Below are positions 1 through 6,320 of a stretch of 6,923 nt of DNA, in pieces. The first letter of the stretch is position 1; each line of letters starts with the position of its first letter. Position numbers and translations under genes: made by a program. Origin of the DNA: a bacterium. Its GTDB lineage: Bacteria > Armatimonadota > Chthonomonadetes > Chthonomonadales > Chthonomonadaceae. Where the stretch lies: assembly GCA_021805405.1 (NCBI GenBank), contig JAJZFK010000184.1:1-6923 (forward strand), written 5' to 3'. A model generated the notes under the pieces. That model did not search any database and was not told the origin of the DNA. It was given only the letters and a program-made list of their open reading frames with translations.

Positions 1-1167
1 CCAGGCGGCAACTACCTTGAGGGTAACACCATAAAGGAACGCTTCAACTGGAAGAAGACACTGGGACCGCTGCAGGACCGACCGGGGCACCAGGGCCCAT
101 GGGGCTACCGGTCATCAGATGGCTTCGGTTTGCTGGAAATGCTGGAGTGGTGCCAGGATCTGCACATGCAGCCCGTGCTTGGCGTCTTCGCAGGTTATTC
201 ACTGCGTGGCCAGTGCATACCTGCAGGGCACAAACTGCAGCGCTTCGTAAAGTCAGCGCTAGAGGAGATACAGTACGTAACCGGGCCTATCACCAGCAAA
301 TGGGGCTCTGTACGTGCCAAGGATGGCCACCATGCACCGTTCCCACTAAAGTACGTAGAGATTGGCAACGAGGACTTTTTCGATAGGTCCCACAGCTATG
401 ACGGCCGCTTTGCCCAATTCTACCATGCCATCAAGGCGGTATACCCGCACCTGCAGCTCATCGCTACCATGCCGGTGAAATCCGTAGTACCCGATGTAAT
501 CGACGAGCACTACTATATGCCGCCAATCGCATTTGAGCATGCAGCTCACCGGTACGACACCTACAGTCGGAAAGGGCCAAAGATATTCGTAGGCGAGTGG
601 GCATCGCGCGAAGGCAATCCCACGCCAGATATGAACGCTGCACTGGGCGACGCGGCATGGATGACAGGCATGGAGCGCAACTCTGACATTGTTATCATGA
701 ATGCCTATGCACCTCTGCACGTCCTAATCCATAACGGTCCTTCGCAAATGCGCACCAACCTCATTGGATACAACGGCCTCCAAACGTATGGTTCACCGTC
801 CTATTGGGTGCAGGTCATGTATAGCAGCAACCTGGGTAATGTTGTGCCGCGCTTCACCCTTGGCAAGGCCCATGACCTCTTCTGCAGCGTTACACGAAAC
901 ACGAGAACGGGCACCATCTATATCAAGCTGGTAAACAGTGCAAGGAATCACCGTACTGTAAATGTGTCACTGGAAGATGCCGGTAAAATGGATAGCAGGG
1001 GCAGCCTTATAGAGCTCACCGCAAGGAACCGAACCTCCACAAACACGATGACCGATCCTCGCCATATAGTACCAGTCACACACGTAATCACGGGCTTGGG
1101 TAAACAGTTCACTCTGCACCTCGACCCAATCTCCGTAAATGTACTGGTGATACACCGGCAGACCTAG
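1..1167 (+). CDS. GH51 alpha-L-arabinofuranosidase, C-terminal part (5' end outside window)
   Basis: Predicted exo-hydrolase releasing terminal alpha-L-arabinofuranosyl residues from arabinan, arabinoxylan or their oligosaccharides by the retaining mechanism of family GH51. The frame is open from base 1, and the residues before the first in-frame ATG (base 130) already read as family sequence (GGNYLEG, then RPGHQGPWGYRSSDG), so the gene starts upstream of the window. In the 388 visible residues, the acid/base Glu is in EIGNEDFF (visible residue 124, bases 370-372) and the nucleophile Glu in VGEWAS (visible residue 199, bases 595-597). DEHYY lies between them. After the TIM barrel, the last roughly 140 residues form the usual C-terminal beta-sandwich domain. 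The 75-residue spacing of the two Glu fits the long GH51 type found in plants and many environmental bacteria, which normally carries an N-terminal carbohydrate-binding-like domain; that part would be outside the window. The stop is TAG at 1165-1167. No export signal can be judged. The identification is very secure; the exact substrate is not. Confidence 0.95.
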   Translation, partial: PGGNYLEGNTIKERFNWKKTLGPLQDRPGHQGPWGYRSSDGFGLLEMLEWCQDLHMQPVLGVFAGYSLRGQCIPAGHKLQRFVKSALEEIQYVTGPITSKWGSVRAKDGHHAPFPLKYVEIGNEDFFDRSHSYDGRFAQFYHAIKAVYPHLQLIATMPVKSVVPDVIDEHYYMPPIAFEHAAHRYDTYSRKGPKIFVGEWASREGNPTPDMNAALGDAAWMTGMERNSDIVIMNAYAPLHVLIHNGPSQMRTNLIGYNGLQTYGSPSYWVQVMYSSNLGNVVPRFTLGKAHDLFCSVTRNTRTGTIYIKLVNSARNHRTVNVSLEDAGKMDSRGSLIELTARNRTSTNTMTDPRHIVPVTHVITGLGKQFTLHLDPISVNVLVIHRQT

Positions 1168-1212
1168 AACACTCGATCGCCGCGGGCTCAACGGTGTTCG
1201 GGACCAACGGGG

Positions 1213-1261
1213 TACGTGCACAGCGGCATCTGCCCGAAACCATGCACCGCTTCAGCACGTA
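1213..1261. repeat. Imperfect inverted repeat in the leader of the ABC exporter gene
   Basis: Outer arms TACGTGC (1213-1219) and GCACGTA (1255-1261) are a perfect 7-base inverted repeat. Inside, GCGG (1223-1226) can pair with CCGC (1247-1250), and CAT (1227-1229) with ATG (1242-1244). That makes about 14 pairs, interrupted by an internal loop and a 2-base bulge. The right arm ends 8 bases before the preferred ATG at 1270. It has no T tract, so it does not look like an intrinsic terminator. It may be an operator or an mRNA leader structure affecting translation of the exporter; function is inference, and chance is possible. Confidence 0.35.
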
Positions 1262-1269
1262 AATCAGGT

Positions 1270-3063
1270 ATGAGTCAACTTCCACCACCCGGTGCGCCAG
1301 ATGCCAAGGGCCGTATCTCTCTTCCAACACTGCGCCGCCTCTTTAGTCTGGCAATGCCCCACAAGCGCCTCTTGTTGGCAGCAGGTGTACTTATTCTTAT
1401 AGATACCGGCATCACTCTCATGTTTCCGCTGCTCGCGCGGGCAGCCACCAATGCAGTGAGCGTTGCCCACAGTTTAACCGTCCTCAACCACTACGCCATG
1501 TTCATGGTGCTCCTGCTGGTTACCTCCGGGTTGCTAATGTACATACAGTTCCTCCTGGTAGCAGCCGCTGGCAACCGTGTAGTGTGGCGCCTCCGCAAGG
1601 ATGTCTACGCCCATATGCTACGGCTTCCTGTAGCCTATTTCGACACCAGAAGGTCCGGAGACCTCACCACTTACCTCGCTAATGACGTTACGCAGGTTCA
1701 GCAGACGCTTACCGATGACGTTGTGCGCCTAGCTGGTAATATCGTTACACTCGTGGGCGGCGTAGGCCTGGCAATAGCGCTAGACTGGCGCCTCACAGCA
1801 ATCTCGGTGGGCCTTATCATCGCGCTTATAAGCTTCTTCGTCTTCTTTGGTGGAAGGCTACGGAAGCTTACACGTGCCGGCAATGATGCGCTAGCTGCGG
1901 CAATGGGAGGCATGACTGAAGCACTTTCTAATGTAAGACTGATCAAGTCATTTACTCGTGAAGAATACCAGGTGGGGCAGGCGGACACCGCACTAGGGAC
2001 CGTTTTCACCCTGCTCATGCGCGCCGCGCGAATTGAGGGCTCGTTTGGTGCTGTGGGCAGCGCCGGCTCAACACTCGTACTGCTCGTTGTAGTATGGTAC
2101 GGTGGCAGCGAAGTGCTTGCAGGACAGATTACATCTGGCTCGCTGCTAGCATTCCTCGTTACAGTAGCCATAATCAGCACCCCCATGAGCTCCCTCGCGA
2201 TGCAGTTCACTCGCCTGCAGCGATCATTGGGCGCCTCGGAGCGTATTTTCGCGATCCTGGATGAGACCGCTGAAATCTCCGACAACACCGGAGCGGTACC
2301 CTTTCCACATGGTCCCGGAGCCATTGAATTCAGGAACGTCTCGTTCGCATATCAGCCAGATGTGCCAGTACTCACGTGCCTCACAATCACACTGCTGCCG
2401 GGTAAAGTTACGGCGCTCGTTGGCCCATCGGGCTCTGGCAAAACAACCGTGGCATCCTTACTTTACCGTTTCTATGAACCTCAGGCAGGCGCCATAGTGG
2501 TTGACAACGTGGATATTCGTACCATACGGCGTGAGGATCTGCGCGAGCATATCGGCATCGTCCCGCAGGAGCCGGTATTGTTCAGCGCTACGCTGCGCGA
2601 CAACATCCGGTTTGGCAGGCTTGATGCAACACCGGAAGAAATTGAGGCCGCCGCAGCAGCTGCGAACGTTCACGAGTTTGCGCGACAACTGCGACAGCGC
2701 TACGATACGCTCATTGGCGAACGCGGCATCACCCTTTCTGGCGGGCAGCGCCAACGAGTCGCCATCGCTCGCGCAGTGCTTAAAGACCCAAGCATCCTGG
2801 TACTGGATGAAGCAACCTCCGCACTGGATACCCGTAGCGAGGCGCTTGTGCGTGAGGCACTTGAGCGCCTCATGTCGGGACGAACAACGCTAGTAATTGC
2901 CCACAGGCTTTCTACTATCAAGAACGCAGACTGCATTGCAGTACTCGCCGATGGTGAGCTCGCAGAGTCGGGAACCCACGAGGAGCTGCTTCGGCGCGGC
3001 GGGCACTACGCAACACTGCACGACATCAACACCGAAGACGAAATAGCCTTCGTTTCTCAGTAG
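1270..3063 (+). CDS. ABC exporter half-transporter, fused membrane and ATPase domains (MsbA/BmrA type)
   Basis: Inner-membrane type IV ABC exporter of 597 residues that should work as a homodimer, using ATP to flip or extrude a lipid or hydrophobic compound. Six membrane helices lie at about residues 33-56, 76-100, 153-171, 174-194, 258-278 and 288-310, and the ATPase domain at about 347-585. The domain is complete: A-loop Tyr361, Walker A GPSGSGKT (385-392, Lys391), Q-loop Gln433, signature LSGGQ (489-493), Walker B ILVLDE (509-514, catalytic Glu514), D-loop SALD and switch His545. The ATG at 1270 gives the usual family length. An in-frame GTG at 1216 would add 18 residues with no family character and lies in an inverted repeat. 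No good Shine-Dalgarno site is visible (only AGG, one base before the ATG). The gene ends inside the last codons of the convergent lptD. A lipid A flippase role (MsbA) is possible given lptD next door, but multidrug or lipid exporters of the BmrA kind look the same at this level. Confidence 0.95.
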   Translation: MSQLPPPGAPDAKGRISLPTLRRLFSLAMPHKRLLLAAGVLILIDTGITLMFPLLARAATNAVSVAHSLTVLNHYAMFMVLLLVTSGLLMYIQFLLVAAAGNRVVWRLRKDVYAHMLRLPVAYFDTRRSGDLTTYLANDVTQVQQTLTDDVVRLAGNIVTLVGGVGLAIALDWRLTAISVGLIIALISFFVFFGGRLRKLTRAGNDALAAAMGGMTEALSNVRLIKSFTREEYQVGQADTALGTVFTLLMRAARIEGSFGAVGSAGSTLVLLVVVWYGGSEVLAGQITSGSLLAFLVTVAIISTPMSSLAMQFTRLQRSLGASERIFAILDETAEISDNTGAVPFPHGPGAIEFRNVSFAYQPDVPVLTCLTITLLPGKVTALVGPSGSGKTTVASLLYRFYEPQAGAIVVDNVDIRTIRREDLREHIGIVPQEPVLFSATLRDNIRFGRLDATPEEIEAAAAAANVHEFARQLRQRYDTLIGERGITLSGGQRQRVAIARAVLKDPSILVLDEATSALDTRSEALVREALERLMSGRTTLVIAHRLSTIKNADCIAVLADGELAESGTHEELLRRGGHYATLHDINTEDEIAFVSQ

Positions 3064-5486
3064 ACACTGCCTATGCCTGTCCCCATCGACTGTCCGAACG
3101 GCCCGCCCGCGAACGCCCTGGAAAACGGAAACGCATTGAGCGTAATGGTAAAAAAGATCGATTGGTCTGGCCGAAATCCACCTACCGTACGTGAATAAGT
3201 TAGAGATGCCGTAATACAGTCCCAGGTACGTACCAGTTGCAAGTTCTCACTGTCGAAGGTGTTCGTCAGCCCGCTGTACCTAAAAAGGCCCAGCACCCGC
3301 CATTCCTCGTTAAAGGGAAGCGTAAACTGCGTATTTATCTGTGTAAACTTGCGGCGTATACCAGGCTCCTGCGGGTCGATATTTGTGAGCAGATCAAGCG
3401 CCATATTGTGTGGGCCGCGAAACCTGAACAGGTTGTTTACACTGTAGAACTTGCCTGTGTTGGGATCAAACGTCTGTGTGGAGTCGAACCTGAAGTCACG
3501 CACCGGCCGCCACATAAGTCTGGTGGTGAGCGTCTGCCACGGATTGCCCTGCGAAGCACCACTCAAATCATAGCCAACACCGGCTGTAAGCTGAAAGTGC
3601 CGGTCCTCAAGGTAACCGGCCTGTGCCGTAATGTAGTGCGTCTTGCGCAACTGGTCGAACAGAAACGGCGTTGCACCTTCTGGCTGGCTGTACTGGTAGT
3701 CGATGTCTATGCCAGACCTGCCAAGCAGGTGCTGGCGCAGTCGCGTCTCGTCATGCACGAGGTACTGAGCCGCGCCATCACCATAAAGACGCTGCTCTAT
3801 GCCGCCGCCCGTCACGATCTCTGTACGCCCCTTCATCACCCTGAAAGGCTCTATGTTCATTCCCAACAGGATACGGTCGGTATTGACATTGCTACCCGGT
3901 TCCGAGTAACGACCAAAACCAAATTGAAACTGTGTTGGTATCTTGTGCAGCCAACCGCCTTTGTATGTCAACGTGTCGGTATCCACAAGGAGTTCTGGCA
4001 GCTTTTCCAGGCCGCCACCAAATCGCCCCCCGGTTTGTGGGCCAATTGGTGTGTCGCCGTTAGCAGAAAGTGTGTACTGGTAGTCGTTAGCCACATGTTG
4101 AATCTGCAGCTGAGATACAAGTTGAGCTGTTCGGTTGTACGTTGTAGTACCGCCCAGGGTGGAGGCGGATAACGTATGACTGAGGTTAAGGCTGTAAGAT
4201 ACCTGGTTAGATAGAGTTCCCTGTCCGGTACGAAATGTCTGTGAGAGGGCACCGGTGAACTGGCTGGTGGAGAAACCTGGTGAACTATTGGTATTGAGGC
4301 TCAAAGACAGGCTTCCGGAATCACCGTGAACGGCATCGTTGTGGTCGAGGTTCAACCGGGTGGTCTGCGTATAAGAGCCACCAGAGCCCGTTCCTACAAA
4401 GCCGCTGTTGTGTTGCAGCTGTTCGTTGAGTGACACGCGCGTACTGCCGCCAATAGATTGCTGATGATTAAGTGTAGCAGTGAAGTTACGCCCGTAGCCA
4501 GAGCTAAGGTAGCCCTGCACCGCGAGCAGCCCACCACTTGCGGGCCCCAGACCCGAGCCAAGCGAGGGGAGGCCCACTGGGGTTTTGCCGTAACCGTATG
4601 CCGAAACGTAGACGCCGGACCCGCCCATTGTATTGCTGCTACCGTATTGCGACCCGCCGCGCGGTTGTTTGCCCGCCAGGTACTCCTGCTCTATTCGGTA
4701 TCCAATGCCGTTGTTTTGCGTCAAGTCCAGCCGCAGTAATCCCGCTGCTGACTCGCCCAGTGCATAGGTGAACGGAAAGCGCGCAAAGTAGCCGTCAACA
4801 GGGTTCTGCCCAACTTCAGGAAGGTAGTTACTGCGCGGGCGGCGAACCGGTCGCTTGTCTAAGGGAACGGTGATAGTGGGCAGAGTGATGAGCTTGAACC
4901 CGAAAAATACGATACTCACCCGCCGCAAGACAAGCTTCTTGTGAGGAGTTAGCTCCGCACCACCTACGTTGACAACGTAGTGAGCATGCTGCTCATCGCA
5001 GGTGGTTGCAGTAAGCTCTCTAGCCAGGGCATCTCCAGCAGCGTCTCCTTGAAACAGGCCGCCCAAAAGGTGAATAGGCTGGCTAATACGATCGTTGAAA
5101 AGTGATGGCATAAGGAGGCCATGTGCGCCATCCAGTTCATAGGAGAGGTCTGATGGCCGAAACCTTATCGCATCCGCAGCCGCCTCAACTCCATGGCCTG
5201 TTATGGTGGCATCCCCTGTGAAGACCAGCTCATTACGAAAGTTACCATCTAACCGGTCGGCGGTTAGGGTAAACCCCAGGTAGTGCAATATAACGGAGCC
5301 ACGAACTATTACTTCGCCGTTTGGGCCAAGCTTGTAGCTACCTGAGGTTTTTACTTTAAGCGGTGTTGGCTCCGGGGGAGCACCAAATCGCGCAACCCGC
5401 GGCGCGGGAGGCAAAGACTGTGCCTTACCAACAACCGGCAGCGATCCTAAAGCAGTGATGAAGAGTACAAGAGCTACGTGCTTCAT
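3057..5486 (-). CDS. lptD: LptD/OstA-family outer-membrane LPS-assembly protein
   Basis: Likely the beta-barrel of the outer-membrane LPS translocon (with LptE), placing lipopolysaccharide in the outer leaflet. It has 809 residues, close to the usual LptD size. Order: Sec signal peptide (1-22, cleavage likely after GKA); Pro-rich linker (25-43); OstA/LptA-like beta-jellyroll (about 48-130, with LTADRLDG and a VFTGDATITGHG repeat); the conserved lead into the barrel (163-209, TTCDEQHAHY then a segment ending TLPTITVPLD); then amphipathic beta strands to the end. Only two cysteines are present, Cys163 and Cys757. They sit where E. coli LptD has Cys173 and Cys724/725, so one interdomain disulfide is predicted. 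A Gly/Ser-rich stretch at about 276-318 looks like an inserted loop. The last strand (SIFFTITLNAF) is followed by a 23-residue tail ending in Tyr. The start is chosen for the signal peptide; no Shine-Dalgarno site is visible. It may be co-transcribed with the hydrolase 86 bases upstream. Family assignment is strong, though a diverged OstA-like porin without LPS function cannot be excluded. Confidence 0.85.
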   Translation of the reverse strand: MKHVALVLFITALGSLPVVGKAQSLPPAPRVARFGAPPEPTPLKVKTSGSYKLGPNGEVIVRGSVILHYLGFTLTADRLDGNFRNELVFTGDATITGHGVEAAADAIRFRPSDLSYELDGAHGLLMPSLFNDRISQPIHLLGGLFQGDAAGDALARELTATTCDEQHAHYVVNVGGAELTPHKKLVLRRVSIVFFGFKLITLPTITVPLDKRPVRRPRSNYLPEVGQNPVDGYFARFPFTYALGESAAGLLRLDLTQNNGIGYRIEQEYLAGKQPRGGSQYGSSNTMGGSGVYVSAYGYGKTPVGLPSLGSGLGPASGGLLAVQGYLSSGYGRNFTATLNHQQSIGGSTRVSLNEQLQHNSGFVGTGSGGSYTQTTRLNLDHNDAVHGDSGSLSLSLNTNSSPGFSTSQFTGALSQTFRTGQGTLSNQVSYSLNLSHTLSASTLGGTTTYNRTAQLVSQLQIQHVANDYQYTLSANGDTPIGPQTGGRFGGGLEKLPELLVDTDTLTYKGGWLHKIPTQFQFGFGRYSEPGSNVNTDRILLGMNIEPFRVMKGRTEIVTGGGIEQRLYGDGAAQYLVHDETRLRQHLLGRSGIDIDYQYSQPEGATPFLFDQLRKTHYITAQAGYLEDRHFQLTAGVGYDLSGASQGNPWQTLTTRLMWRPVRDFRFDSTQTFDPNTGKFYSVNNLFRFRGPHNMALDLLTNIDPQEPGIRRKFTQINTQFTLPFNEEWRVLGLFRYSGLTNTFDSENLQLVRTWDCITASLTYSRTVGGFRPDQSIFFTITLNAFPFSRAFAGGPFGQSMGTGIGSVY

Positions 5487-5510
5487 ACTAGCCGGGCATA
5501 ATGGACGGTG

Positions 5511-5531
5511 CAGATAGGGTGTGCCCTACTG
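5511..5531. repeat. Small hairpin in the hydrolase-lptD gap
   Basis: CAG (5511-5513) and TAGGG (5515-5519) pair with CCCTA (5524-5528) and CTG (5529-5531) around a TGTG loop, leaving one unpaired A at 5514: an 8-pair stem. On the minus strand it lies 25-45 bases upstream of the lptD start, in the 86-base gap after the hydrolase stop. No T tract follows it in the lptD direction, so it is not a typical terminator. It could be a leader structure, a processing site or an operator for lptD. I saw no convincing -35/-10 pair in the gap. Confidence 0.3.
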
Positions 5532-5572
5532 TCATCCGTGTCAGAACGATAACCACCACCGGATCAGCCAAC

Positions 5573-6310
5573 TCAGGATTCCATCTTCGGCAAACGACCG
5601 GCTGCCAGGCCTTCGCAATCTGTTACCAGTGCCATATCCAGATCCGGTAAAAGGGCTGTTCCATGGCGTGAACCAGTTATTGACTGTACCCAGTGTCTAT
5701 TCCCTGGCAGTAACGCAGCAATGCGGCTGGGGCCGGAGTTTGCAATAGGATCGCCTGCACTTGTGTAGATAAGCACGGGAACCTTGCAGAGCGGTGCCGC
5801 TGTAAGGGCATCTAACCCGTTGTAATTTGCTCCTGGCGAAAGTAGTACAATTCCTGCAAGCTGGCGGGCATGTTGCCCTGCATAAATGAGCGAATTGTTT
5901 GCGCCGTATGAAGCCCCAATAAGAATAACCTTGCGCCGGTGCAGGTAATTTATAGCGCCAGCAATATCCGGGCCGGTGGGCCACGGGGCTGCATTTCCTA
6001 TAGGGCCAGGGCCAACAATAGATCGACCAGCACCACGTTGATCGATCGCTAGTGCGGTAAAGCCAGCAGCCTGCAGGGCGCGGCATAAGCTTTGCCAGTC
6101 GCTCGCCTTCCCGCCCCGCTGGTGCAGCAGCACCACAGTGCCCCGAAGTTTGCCGTGGTGCGCATATCGGTCTCCCACTATTGTCCAGCCATCCCTGGTT
6201 TTAAAATGCACTTGCGTTGCACCGACCGGCACAGCCGGCGTCTGAGCCGGTACCCTGCAGCCGCACAGTATCGCCATAAGTGCCAACGCTGAAAACAGAT
6301 ACGATTTCAT
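5573..6310 (-). CDS. Exported alpha/beta-hydrolase, probable lipoprotein
   Basis: Serine hydrolase of the alpha/beta-hydrolase fold (dienelactone-hydrolase/peptidase S9-like group), 245 residues; substrate unknown, probably an ester or a similar small acyl compound. The catalytic triad is visible: nucleophile Ser134 in GASYG, Asp187 in TSAGDP and His216 in SRHG. HQRGG (63-67) is the usual oxyanion-hole turn, and DQRGAGRS (90-97) is the family loop after the next strand. The N-terminus has one Lys and a hydrophobic stretch, then LCGC (15-18), which fits a permissive lipobox with Cys18 as the lipidated residue. Ordinary signal peptidase cleavage a little later is the alternative. Either way it should act in the periplasm or at a membrane. 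The start is well supported: GGAG sits 6 bases before the ATG. It begins 10 bases after the M20D stop, so the two are very likely one transcript, and lptD follows 86 bases downstream. It is complete with no missing key residue. Confidence 0.9.
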   Translation of the reverse strand: MKSYLFSALALMAILCGCRVPAQTPAVPVGATQVHFKTRDGWTIVGDRYAHHGKLRGTVVLLHQRGGKASDWQSLCRALQAAGFTALAIDQRGAGRSIVGPGPIGNAAPWPTGPDIAGAINYLHRRKVILIGASYGANNSLIYAGQHARQLAGIVLLSPGANYNGLDALTAAPLCKVPVLIYTSAGDPIANSGPSRIAALLPGNRHWVQSITGSRHGTALLPDLDMALVTDCEGLAAGRLPKMES

Positions 6311-6316
6311 TAATAG

Positions 6317-6320
6317 CTCC
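6317..6320 (-). promoter_or_regulatory. Shine-Dalgarno site of the hydrolase gene
   Basis: On the minus strand GGAG lies 6 bases before the ATG at 6310 and directly follows the TAA stop of the M20D gene (TAAGGAG). It fixes the hydrolase start and suggests translational coupling to the upstream gene. It is the only clear Shine-Dalgarno site in the window; the ABC exporter and lptD starts lack one. Confidence 0.75.

Noticed and set aside
1167..1199. GAACAC/GTGTTC inverted repeat right after the arabinofuranosidase stop, as a terminator
   Set aside because: Only 6 pairs with a loop of about 21 bases and no T tract downstream; too weak to call.
1216..1269. GTG at 1216 as start of the ABC exporter
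   Set aside because: It would add 18 residues with no family resemblance, and the codon lies in the left arm of an inverted repeat. The ATG at 1270 gives normal family length.
1698..2324. Minus-strand open frame of 208 codons opposite the ABC exporter
   Set aside because: Ser/Pro/Arg/Ala-rich translation without domains, antisense to the exporter's membrane region; typical mirror frame.
3150..3155. Run of six A (six T on the minus strand) near the lptD 3' end, as an intrinsic terminator
   Set aside because: It lies inside lptD coding sequence and no strong GC-rich stem precedes it on the minus strand.
3225..3234. Perfect 10-base palindrome GGTACGTACC
   Set aside because: It lies within the lptD coding region, occurs once and has no flanking symmetry; likely chance.
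3237..4172. Long plus-strand open frame of 311 codons opposite lptD
   Set aside because: It lies wholly antisense to a well-supported gene, has Cys/Arg/Val-rich sequence with no recognisable domain or signal, and no ribosome-binding site stands out. It is a shadow of lptD codon use.
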